From Strongylocentrotus purpuratus (Eukaryota; Echinodermata; Echinoidea; Camarodonta; Strongylocentrotidae), in the NCBI RefSeq assembly GCF_000002235.5, contig NW_022145609.1, forward strand, positions 9,245,551 to 9,309,550: a DNA stretch of 64,000 bases, in the 5' to 3' direction. The notes beneath the pieces were generated by a model. It saw nothing but the letters and a program-made list of their open reading frames with translations, had not been told where the DNA came from and ran no database searches. Of the stretch, positions 12,395 through 24,300 are shown piece after piece. Position 1 is the first letter of the stretch. Every line of letters starts with the position of its first letter. A program made the position numbers and the translations under genes.

Positions 12395-15300
12395 CCAGGA
12401 TCAAGCTACGTTGAAAGCCAAGGAGAAGGAGATCGAGAAGCTCACTGGAAGTTTCACCAAGCTAGAAGAGAAATGCAAGGAGAATCAGGAGGGTGTGGCT
12501 CAAGCACAGAAGCACCTCCAGGCCGTGTCTGCTGGGCTCTCTAGCAACGAAGATGGGGAGGATAAGACCCTTGCTGACCAGCTTATGAGTAAGTTTAAAG
12601 CGCATCTGTACAAGTGTACAGGAGGGATTAAACAACCCTGCAAGGTCACTGGACACAGAGCTGCCAAGTCTCCCGGATCCTGCGGGAGACTCCCGGATTT
12701 TGACCCAATATCCCGTTTTCCCGACCCCATGCAAAAATCTCCCGGATTTCCAGATTTTAAGTTGTATTATTTTCATAAACGACTGTTTCACAAGACTAGC
12801 ATGTTGAGTTCGTACGTACGTATACAAACACACGGCAATTCTGTAATATGAATTTTCCTGTTATCCAGTCGTCGAATATAAATTTACCGTGATATCGTAC
12901 TTTATTTAACAGCGTAATAAATGAGAGTTACGCCGAACGACTGGCGGGCTAATCTAACAAACCATTGGGAACATGTGATAATGTGAGTGGTGTTTGTGTG
13001 ATAGCAATTCGCCTGCTTGCTCTGCCGGGCGGCTTCCTCGCCGGCCCCCGTAGCGTCCCGGTACGTTGGTGCCGGTTTCCGATCGGTCGCGTCAGAGCAG
13101 CCAGAAGTTGCACTGATACAACAAGCAGACTTTGTCTGCTGCGATCGGCCCAAAAAACTGCACATTTCAACATCAGTTTTTGGATTGATTTGGGGACTTT
13201 TGCGATGTGATTTTTAAGTGGATTATCATTTGATACCAACATGGCAGTGTTACTGCAGAGTGGATTTTGAAGCCGACTTTTTTTTCTGATCTCCTTTGCC
13301 GTTGGGAACGCATCGATATAACTTACATCTTCCGAAGGCGTAAGTCAACTTTGTCCAAAACAAGGCTGTATTTTGCTCTCTGTTTGAGTATTAAAATATC
13401 ATCCAGGACAATGTCGAAGTCGAAATATTATCAGAAATATAAAGATGACTACCACTTGGAATGGCCTTGTGTTGGGAAATCTACGAAAGGCGAATACTAC
13501 GCATTTTGTACAGTTTGCGGCGCAGATATCTCCATCAAGAGTGGGGGAAGAAATGATGTATTTCGCCACATCACATCTGACAAACACAAGCAAACCGCGA
13601 AAGCAAGGGGCAATACAAAAGGAATACAGAGCTTTTTCAGGTTAGTATGAACAGTTCTTAGATTTGTAAAATCGAGAAATAGTCTACCCCTCTATACCAT
13701 AGACCTGAGTTCATTTCGTCAGTAGTTGGGGACCTCATTAATCTCCCTAAAACTTAGACTTACTCATAAACACGTGTGCGGGACTTGAAGGGTGGATTTT
13801 CTCACGATTTTATGTTTTTATTTGAAATACTAATCTGCACGTTGACTGTTTTATGCCAGTATCATGAACTTTAATAGTTTGTTAGGTTACACACATTGCA
13901 AGACAATAGCATCATTTTTATGAATTGCTTCGATCCTTAGTTTTGAAAATTCGAATTTGACCGTTAAATCGTATTTAGCGCCCTCTCTCGGTAACAATGA
14001 TGTTTTGTTAATTATCTGGCATATGCAAGGTTATTTAAAAGATTTGACCACAGAATGATAAAAAAGAATAAATTCTGAAATTTTCATCCAATTCTGTGCA
14101 TGGGAAGGTGTTCTTTATCAAGGAAGAAGATTTTGCTTAATTATCGGGGATAACGATAATGAATATTTTGAGCACATTTTAGGTAATAGCTTTACTAATA
14201 CTCATTTATTTTTCTCACAATATTTTGTGCAACATATGCTTGATACTATTTTTCATTTTATTCAGATTTTAAGACAAATTTCGGGGATAAAAATATTCGC
14301 TTTTACCAAAACTGTAGTTAACCTTTAAACTTTTAAAGAGAATATGTAAACTGCAATCTGATTTTTTTTTTCCTTTCAAAGTTTTTCTTAAATTTAATTT
14401 TATATCGTTTTTTTTCTTCAGGTCAGCAGCTGGTGATGACAGTGCAACCAAGGCCGAAGCTCTGTTTACAGGCTTTCTGGTAGAGCACAATTTACCAGTT
14501 GCTGCTTCAGATCACGCTGGCCCCATTTTCAAGAAAATGTTTCCCGACTCGAACATTGCTACCAAGTACGGTTCTGCAAGAACCAAAACTTCGTCAATGA
14601 TCCATGCGATGAGCAAGAATACATCTGCCTTGATTGCTGAAGAGGCTCGGAATTCGGTTTTCAGCTTGGCGACTGATGGGTCAAATGACGGCGGCTCTGA
14701 ACAGCTATATCCCGTGCTACTTAACTATTTTGATGAAACAAAAGAAAAAGTTGTTCAGGCATTGTTAAGCTTGCCTGCACTTACAGATGGTGCTTCAACA
14801 GGGGAAAACATATTCCAGCTTCTCAATAGAGAACTGTCAAAGGAAAAGATTCCATGGAGCAACTGCATATCCTTTGTTGCAGACAATGCATCCGTAATGC
14901 TAGGTAGACACAAGGGTGTAGCGGCCTTTATACAGAAGGAACATTCTGAATGTTATGTCGTAGGATGCCCATGCCACATGGCGCACAATACAGCTGAGAA
15001 AGCCTCTAAAGCGCTTCCAATAGCCATTGATGAACTACTCATTGACATTTACTACTATCTGGATAAGAGTAGTAAGCGCCAGAAAGCTTTAAAATCTCTA
15101 CAGATTTTGTGTGATACTGGTGTTCGGAAGATTTTGAAGCATGGAGCAACTCGATGGCTTTCTCTCGGGCTATGTATTGACAGACTTTTGTCACAGTGGC
15201 AACCACTGCAACTCTTTTTTAAAGAAGAGATGAAGGGTAGCACAATGACCAGAAGACCAGTTTCAACAAAGACAGGACCATTAGCTGAGAAGACTGCCAA

Positions 15301-18300
15301 GGCATCTAGCACATCAACCAACCTGTTAAGGGGGAGCATCAGTTCTGGGCCAGGTAAAAACTAATTTGTGAGGGCTTCTTCTCATTCTGTACTCTTCTCA
15401 AACATGTAGTTTGGAAAATCATAGTAGACATGTCCCCAGAAAACTGATTGAGCTTAAAATACATGTAGCTTCACTTTATATCATAACAAATGCCTTTAAC
15501 GTTGCATCATGTCTGTGTATAGTCCAATTTACACATTTCTGTGTGCAGTTAATGCACATGATTCTCAGCAGGACTGGGCACATAAATGTATTTTTTAAAC
15601 ATCTAGCATATTTTGGTTATCCCGAACACTTACATCTTACAAATTTTATTGCTTTTATAATATACAGTCACTATTGCTTTCAGACAGTTTCTTTCTAGAT
15701 CTAATCTCCTTACAAAGACCCCATCTTTATTTTTTTAATAGCTGCACCAAAGAAAGGACCATCTGCTGAGAAGACTTCCAAGTCATCTAGCACACCAAAG
15801 AAAGGACCATCTGCTGAGAAGACTTCCAAGTCATCTAGCACACCAAACACTTCGATGTCTGCACCAAAGAAAGGATCTGCTGAGAAGACTTCCAAGTCAT
15901 CTAGCACAACAAGCACTTCGATGTCTGCACCAAAGAAAGGACCATCTGCTGAGAAGACTGCCAAGTCATCTAGCACACCAAGCACTTCGATGTCTGCACC
16001 AAAGAAAGGACCATCTGCTGAGAAGACTTCCAAGTCATCTAGCACACCAAACACTTCGATGTCTGCACCAAAGAAAGGATCTGCTGAGAAGACTTCCAAG
16101 TCATCTAGCACAACAAGCACTTCGATGTCTGCACCAAAGAAAGGACCATCTGCTGAGAAGACTGCCAAGACATCCATTACATCAACCAGCTCGTTGACAG
16201 CTACATCAAAGCAATACTCATCGGTTTCAAGGACTTTGAAAAGGAAATCAAGCGGGCCTCAGGGTGCATTACCTGCCAAGCGACCTGTTCTGAAAGCTGG
16301 AACCTTGACTGCACCAATTCTTCAGGAATCACGTCTGGTCAGAGTCCATCGTTTGCTGATATCACCCCAAACCAAACTGTATTGTTACTTCCTCAAATAC
16401 AGTAACAAGATCTTTGATGACATCAACCTACTCCTACAGAGAGAAGAACCCTGCATTCACATTCTTAATAAGCAGCTTAATAAAACCTTCCAAGATATGC
16501 TTGTTAGATTCGTGCAGCCAACAGTGATTGTTGAATGTTCTGATGTCAAGAAAGTGCAGTATGGTAAGAGAGATTGCCAGAAGTCAGATAAAGATCTAAT
16601 GATTGGAAAAGATGCCAAGGAATACCTGGAGAGTACAACAAGCCCAGAAGATGATTCTCCCCTTCGTCTTACAGATGCTGATTTGACATACTTCTACTTG
16701 TCGGTGAGGAAGTATTATGAATCAGCATGTGACTATGCCTTGAAAACCTGGCCACTAGATGTTAAGTTCCTTAAGGAGGCTGAAGTGATTGATGTCAGTT
16801 CCAGAAGAGATGTGTCATTTTCATCTGTGCAATACTTTGTTGAAAAGTACCCTTGCATTTTGAACAGACAATCAGAGAATGGAGACCTGGACAAGCTTGA
16901 GCTGGAATTTGCACAATACCAGGTTGAAGACTTTTCAGGGGAACCAGAGATCCTGAACAAAAACTTGAGAATAGACAAGAAATGGTCTGCAATTTCAAAG
17001 ATGGAGGATGGCAATGGCTCAAAGAAATACACACTTCTGAGCAAAGTGATGAAATCTTTGCTTGTGATACCACATTCCAATGCTTCATGTGAAAGAGTTT
17101 TTAGCATTGTTAGGAAGAACAAAACTGATTTCAGGGGATCAATGAATTTGAAAACACTTCAAGCACTCCTAACAGAGAAAATTGCCAACACAGATGTCCC
17201 ATGCTACCAAAGGGAGTATAGCAAGGACCTCCTTAGCAAACTCAAGCAAGCAACCTACCAGTCACTTCAAGGAAAACCCTCAAGCACACCCCAGTCCTTG
17301 CCTTCCACAAGTACATCCCCCATTTCACAATAGAGGTAACAGGAGTTCATAGTCTGAAATATGATGTGAAGTTCATATGTTATCAATTGTATGCAAATAA
17401 AATGTGCCATATCAAAGCCTTCCATTTTGAGAAATCATTGAAAAAATGTGTTCTAAAAGGGTTTCAAAGAGGCTTAAAACCAAGAGCTTTTGGGGGCCTG
17501 CCCCCTGCCCCCCCCCCCCCCCCACCAGGGGCACTAAAAGGCCATTCTTGGTTCCCGCCAACAATGAAGTCGTTCGATGCTGCTCTCTCAGAAATCTCCC
17601 TGATTACCCAAATCAAATGTTGGCAGCTCTGCTGGACAGGTGGTTATCTCATCAATTCAGCTCTCAATTAACATAAGGAAAAGAGGATTGTGGGGGACCA
17701 ATGGTCACCAATTATGCATTGTTTATTATATAGAGGGCGCAAGTAGCTAAAAGTAGTGCAGTGGGCCTTCAACATTCCTTCACCTGTGTCATTCGAAACA
17801 AATTGATTCTGTTTTAAACTTCTTTTAATGCAAGGAAATGACGTGATATAGCAAAATATGTTACATTTCATGTTAATATAGCCAAGATTTCCAGGCTGCC
17901 CTGATTTAATTTTGTCCGCTGGAGCCAAACAATGCTATTGGTAGAAAATTTTGATTAGCTTCCATTTTTTAGATGAAACAATGTTGCAATGTCTCTGGGC
18001 TATAAAATTCACAGTGAATTGTGAATGCTTTGTAATATTTTGTTTCATTTTTTAGTTTGATCTTCTGGCTATAAAACTTTTTCATTTACATTTGTTTCTT
18101 TATAAAAAACAAGTGATCTGAAAATCAGCAGTGGTAATAGAAATATTAGGCAACTGAAAAAAGACCACGCACAAAAACAAAAACTAAACCCAGAGTAACG
18201 AAGTGTCACCTGACTGAGAGTAAGGAGAGACAGATAGAAAGAGATATGGAAGGAAGAACAAGTACATGAAATATTTAAATGAAATGTAGTCGGGAGAGAA

Positions 18301-21300
18301 TGTGGAGGATTGTAAAGTATCATAATCAACTATTTTTCAAATTTAGTGTTGATTCTATAAAGATTAAGTTTACAATATAGATATGACTTACTTAGTGATT
18401 AATGAGTAATGTGTAATTTGGAGTTTGTTCAATTGACTTAGGCTGTATGTATATACCTTGTATTTTTGTGTAACCATGTGGAAAAAAGAATTTCCAATTA
18501 TGTGGACAATAAAACAAATCAAAAAAATTATTTGTGTTTCAGCTTGCAAGGCGGAGATGAAGGCTGCTGAGACGAACCTGAAGCAGGCTCAGAGCACACT
18601 GAAGAGCGACCAGGCCGAGCTCAAGAAGAAAGAGGCAGAACTCAAGAAGACAGCCAAGGAGTACGAGAAAGACAAGGCAAACATGGAGACAGTGCTCAAG
18701 AGCAAGACAAAACTTGAGGTAAATTTAGGGAAGGGGTTAATGATAATGGTAATAATAATGTGAGATTTACAAGGCATCAAACCCACTTGAAATCAAATGC
18801 TTACGGTGCACTTGTGAAACAACACCAAAATAGAGATCACTTAAAAGCATTGGCATTATAAATACAGGAACAGAAGTAGGTCAGAACATGCCAAAATGAC
18901 ATAACAAATATTTATATGCCGAATTAGGCAGATGTGTTTAATTACAGTAATTACTAGTGTAATGATGATGGGTTATGGTGATCTGATGCTAATATGATCG
19001 AGTTGTAGAAGATGACTAATATAAATTTAAGATAAAAAATGATGCAGTACTAGAGATCAAGGCCAAGCTAGAGTCAACAAAGAAGATTGTAATAGGAAAT
19101 TTATTGATGAGAATGGAGGTTATGATCATACCGAGAATGGCAGTTGGTGCATGTTGTTTGGACAGTGATGTTTTTTTGGTGTCAAAACAGTGATGTTGAT
19201 AGGAGGACTATGATAATAATATGTAGAGGGCTAACAATCCCACTTTCCATTTTTCATCCAGGATGAGATGAAGAAGCTTGGCTTTGAAGACGGCAAGGAA
19301 GATGACCTTGAGAACCAACACAAGACCCTCTCAGCCAAGGTCGATAATCTTTCAGATAAGGTCAACGCACTCACATCCAGGTATGTCCAATCCCATGACA
19401 GTATCACGTGCATACCGAAGTGAACAGAGCGTTAAAGGAAATTATGCTTAGAAGCTATAGACAAACGCAGAAGTCTCGTGAAATGTCATGAAATATAGTG
19501 AAAGTGTACATGCTTTCAGTCCATTTCTTTTATTTTGTATAGCTGTTTCATTTATAGGTGGTAATGAGTAGATTTTTTTTTTCATTGAAAGGCTGGTTGC
19601 ATATAGTAAATAACTAAGTAGTTTATCTTGTGGTGCGTACTAACTATGACTGCGCTGACACAATTCCCGGGAAACATGGAACTCAATTTTGTTTCAGATT
19701 GACACCAATGAGTGACTCTTTAACCTTGATTTGTCACTTAAGCTGCAAAACCTCATAGAAAAGAATACTAATTATTGGTGTGTACAAGTTGAATTGTCAA
19801 AATCGGAGATAAGAAGGTGTTATGTATTGTACAACAGGAATATTGCTCTGTGTCTAAAATCGTTAAGGCATTTAGCATGAGATGGTTCCTATATACATTG
19901 CTGATGTAGTATGACTGATTCCTGAAGTTCTAAAGAACCAAATCCTCCTGTATTTTTCTCTTGTAGATTCCCTAATCTTCAGTTTGAATACAAGGATCCC
20001 GAGAAGAACTTTGACCGTTCCAAGGTGCATGGTCTGGTGGCTAGACTACTGAAGGTCAAGGATGTCAAGTATGCAACATCCTTAGAGGTCACCGCAGGAC
20101 GGAAGGTCAGTCAGATCACAAAAATATTTAATGAATTGCGATGTTCTCAAAAATTCTTTCAGTGTTTTAGATTTATAGTAGTTGTAAACATTCTATGGCA
20201 TTGACACTCTTTAATCTTTAAAAATCCTGTAGGACTCTCAAAACAAAATGGGAATTCATGATCCGTTCCTTGGTATTGAAGAATGCTGATAGAAGTACTC
20301 TTTATGTTTCTCGACCATGCATGTTGCAATAGACCACTTTACTAACATATTCAAATGAATGGATGTTTTGTTCCTGGGGACCTAGTGATGAGTTATTCCA
20401 TTTACATGTTATTAATAAATGAACTACAATACTTGGAATCCAGTGTGCATGAGGTACTTATTGCTATGTTGGGCAAGCTTTTTAGGTTGTCAAGACAAAC
20501 CTGTGTTTTAAAAGTATGCTTAAAATTTAAATATGTTAGTAAACCACTATTGAATCCCTGTTTACTACTTAAATGTAGCTGATACCTAAAATTTTAAACA
20601 AATTCTTTCTGCTTGGGCAGAGTGGAATCAGTGAGAGCTTGTAGATTCGTGCTTGGGCTCGCCTATTGAGCTCAAGTAAATAAAGTAGTTGGTTTAAAAT
20701 TTTCAGAAGCCGTGAATTGCCGTGCCAGAGTATGTGTGGAGCACTGGACGGGACTCGTGTAGTGACTCGATAAGAAGAAGAAGTTTATTTATAATCATTT
20801 CTCCCCCTGTCTGTTAGCTCTACAATGTGGTTGTAGATACGGAACATACAGGCAAGAAGCTGCTACAGAAGGGAGAGCTGAAACGTCGCTTCACCATCAT
20901 ACCACTCAACAAGATAGCAGCTAGATCCATCTCAGGAGATACAGTCAGAGCAGCACAAAACCTGGTCAGTAAGACTCCCCCAAAAACCTTCTTTTTAATT
21001 TGATTTGAGTACAGTGCACATGGGTATGGCTCTATTTTTATCAGAACTTGCTGAAAAGAGCATTCACCGAAAAAAAAAAAACACCATCATGCTTATCAAA
21101 AAATGTATTGTAGGTCATGAGTTTTGATGAAAACTAGTTATTATTAAAATCTACAGCAATTACACATTCATGGCAAAATCACTAGAAAGATAGTTTAAAT
21201 TTATATATCTTAACCTTTTTTAAAAGTGGTAAGTTTGTGTTTTTTATTATTTTTTCATCATTTGAAACTAGGTGTGAAATGTCTAAACATCCATTAATTT

Positions 21301-24300
21301 GTTGTTGTTACTGCTTTACTGTATCATATGTCTGTAGACAGCATAAGTCATTAATTTTTTTTACAGATTTCATGTTATTATAGAAATAAAGTCTTCCAGG
21401 TTTGTCAATCTTACTGCATTTGGTCATTCTTAATATTTTTGATTGATTTTGTTCTGTTGCCAGGTTGGTAAAGAGAATGTTCGCACCGCCCTGACCCTTG
21501 TTGGTTATGAGAAGGATGTTCAGTCAGCCATGGAGTTTGTCTTTGGATCTAGTCTCGTCTGTAATGACACCGCACATGCTAAGAAGGTATGGAAAACAAG
21601 GAAGGAGAATACATTCTTACATAATTAAACATGTATGGTAAACATTGTACCCTAAACCAATTTTTTTAAAAGAAGTATTAATTTTCTTCAGCAATTCAGG
21701 ATTAGTTTGTGAGCACTGAGCAGAACGTATCAGTACTTCATTGGTGGGAAATTCTGCATTTTACAATATACAAATACTTTGTTTTCATTGTTAAAAGAAA
21801 CAAAATTTCGTATACAAGACAGAAATTGTAATTACTCAAATTTCTAAAGTGCCAATTCAGTGACCATCTTATATGTTTAATGAGGATATACATATTTGCA
21901 TTCAATTTTGTGTGTTCAATTCAATTCAATTCAATTTTATTTCATTCAGTTAAAAAGACAACATTTCATATAACAACAAATACACATTAAGAACATATTT
22001 GACAAGGACATAAAATAAACTGAATAGGTTGCAACCTGAAAGGAAAAACATAATCCTTATATAAAGGTTGACCCTTTTTTTATAATAAAAATATGAAATA
22101 TACCTGTTACTAGACATTATTCAATACACAAATCACAAACATACATATGTCTTCTCCAGCAAAATAGTAGTCATCTGATCACAGAAATAATAAACCCCTA
22201 GTGTATTTCATAGATCATATGTTTGATTTGCAGCATGTTTTAGTGTATTTGTTGACGTTATTCATAGATTTTGAAGTCAGCAAAGAGCAGAGAAGTTGTC
22301 AAGAAAATTGTTAACAATAAAAGAAGATACATGTCAATGTTACAGATGAGAATGATGTGAGTAGAGCACTAAGCTTTGTAACCCCTTTGTATTGTAGGTG
22401 ACCTTTGACCCCAAGGTCAGGACAAGGACAGTGACCCTTGCTGGTGACACCTTTGACCCATCAGGAACCTTGACTGGAGGTAGGTTAAAAGCAGCTCAGT
22501 AAAAATATCCTTTGAATTAATTTCTGTTTTTGACCATCATGACATATTCTTAATTTGTTTTGCTTTAAATATGTAGATATTGATAAGGTCATTTCTAGAG
22601 AAGATAAATGCAACAGATTGAGACACACGCATGCTTTTTACTATCATTTGCGATGAATTCACATTTAATTTTGCAAGAGGGAAAGATACATCAAATATTA
22701 TTGAGTACATGCATTCAAATATAATTACCACTACTTATATGTACTTTATTTAAATTAATCTGAGATGTTTAGGCTATAAATGAATGGTTCTTTACTGTAC
22801 TCTGACACAAACTCAGTCTTTGAAATCGCCTTCAATATATGTTGTTGTAGATTTCTAGAGGTAAATTGCAGTAGGTAAAAAAAGTGATTGTTTGCTCAAT
22901 TACACTGCAGATTTAAGATACATGTACAGTAGGCAAGTTGTCTCAGTCGATAAAAAGTCTGCCTGTCGAACCAAAGATTGTGGGTTTCGAATCCAACCCA
23001 GTAGGATAACTAATGTCTGCTTTTGGTGTTGATATTACCCCTCCCTGTTTTGTAGATGCAGGCTATGTTGCAGTGGAAAACCGAGTAAAGTGGTCCACCT
23101 GTACACCCCAATCAATTATACCAGGAGGGGAGATCAGAGGGTTGCCGTGATTCATTTTGCTTTTCGTCTCCCAGCCAGGCACAGATTATGCCAAATACTT
23201 CACAATAATAAAGTATACGTTTGATTTCCTTTTCAGGTGCTCGTAACAACAGTTCCTCAGTGTTGCGTAAGCTTTCAGAGCTTCAGGAGGCTGAGGAAGC
23301 TTTGTTTGTTGAGCAAGAGAAACTCAATGCTGTCAAGAAAGAATTGGCCAAGATCAGAGGATCCGCAGACAAGTAAGATCTTTTCCATACTAACAATTCA
23401 CTTATGAACAAACTCTCCTTTTACCTATAACCATGTCCAATGTCATTAAAATGTTACAGCTGGCTGATTACTTACTGTTTGCACCCCTAATGTGTTTCAA
23501 TAGGCATGGTTTGTTTGTTTGTGGTTGTTTTTTCTCCTTTTTTTGGGGGGGGGGGAAGTGATTCTACAGTTGTCTCATTTGAAGTCACTCTAGCTAGTAA
23601 AAAATGTTGTATTGTCAGTAAATTAACAGGTCCTAATACTTTGTATTATGGTTATGTACATTGTTTTTCATTCACTGATGTGTTAGAAATTATTCATGGT
23701 CTATTAGTAGTAGTAGTAGTAGAAGATATAATTCCATCATTCTAGCTTTCTTTACCACCACCATCATCACCATTGATATTGCCATCATCATAATCATCAC
23801 TATCAAAATCATCATTATCATGATCTACAACACATTTAACGATCCTCATCATTTATGCTTTTATTTTTATACAAAATGTCCCTTGGTGGATGACTACGGT
23901 ATCCTGATCAATCGTTTAAAACTGTGTTTCGTGTTTTTCTTGTTCCATAGGATGCGAGCACTGAAGGATCAATATGATCTGAAGGTCCATGAGGCTCAGC
24001 TCCTAGAAGAGAGATTGAAGCAAGGAACACATCACAGCAAGCTAGAAGAAATCAATGCTCTCAAAGCCTCAGTCGGTTAGTAGCATGTTTACTTATGATA
24101 ATAGACTTTGCTATTTGTGGTATGGCCGGTGTTCACAATATGTTGTAATTGCAAGTTCAACTTGACATGCAGTTCATTGTAACAAGAAAATACAAACTAA
24201 ACATTCTAAGTTAAGGTGTTAGCAAATACTCCAGAATGTACATATTAATGTCTTGCATACTTATTGGTCGTAATAAGATGTAATGATCATATTATATTAT

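Larger units (their letters stand above)
12656..17631 (+). mobile_element. hAT-superfamily DNA transposon, apparently complete, in SMC2 intron 8
   Basis: The 4,976-bp element has perfect 12-bp terminal inverted repeats (CAGAGCTGCCAA at the left, its complement at the right). A 7-bp direct repeat, CTGGACA, lies at 12,649-12,655 and 17,632-17,638; as an 8-bp duplication it would have one mismatch. CTCCCGGAT occurs at least three times just inside the left end, as subterminal transposase-binding repeats often do. It carries one transposase gene in the same orientation as SMC2 and a polyadenylation signal AATAAA at 17,396. The uninterrupted gene and exact inverted ends suggest a young, possibly still functional copy. 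Confidence 0.88.
12595..17772 (+). mobile_element. TTAA-flanked MITE family A, copy 2, split by a hAT insertion
   Basis: The left part (12,595-12,655) and right part (17,632-17,772) together match the full family A consensus. The break falls in the GGTCACTGGACAGGTGG region. The left TTAA starts at the base immediately after the GTAAGT donor of SMC2 exon 8. Confidence 0.8.
19967..23372 (+). other. SMC2: SMC2 hinge (exons 11-15)
   Basis: Residues about 502-675 form the dimerisation hinge that contacts SMC4 and DNA. Recognisable blocks are [43 protein letters not shown], and the glycine-rich GTLTGGARNN split between exons 14 and 15. Each has a close counterpart in vertebrate SMC2. Intervening introns contain a SINE-like insertion near 22.9-23.2 kb. 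Confidence 0.88.

Noticed and set aside
12411-12851. A 146-codon frame continuing exon 8 of SMC2 into the intron
   Set aside because: The SMC2 similarity stops at LADQLM and a good donor follows; exon 9 restores the family sequence (TCKAEMK). The extension reads into the MITE and the hAT end.
13411-17333. Treating the hAT protein as a domesticated host gene
   Set aside because: It still sits between exact inverted ends with a flanking duplication, so it is best called an ordinary transposon.
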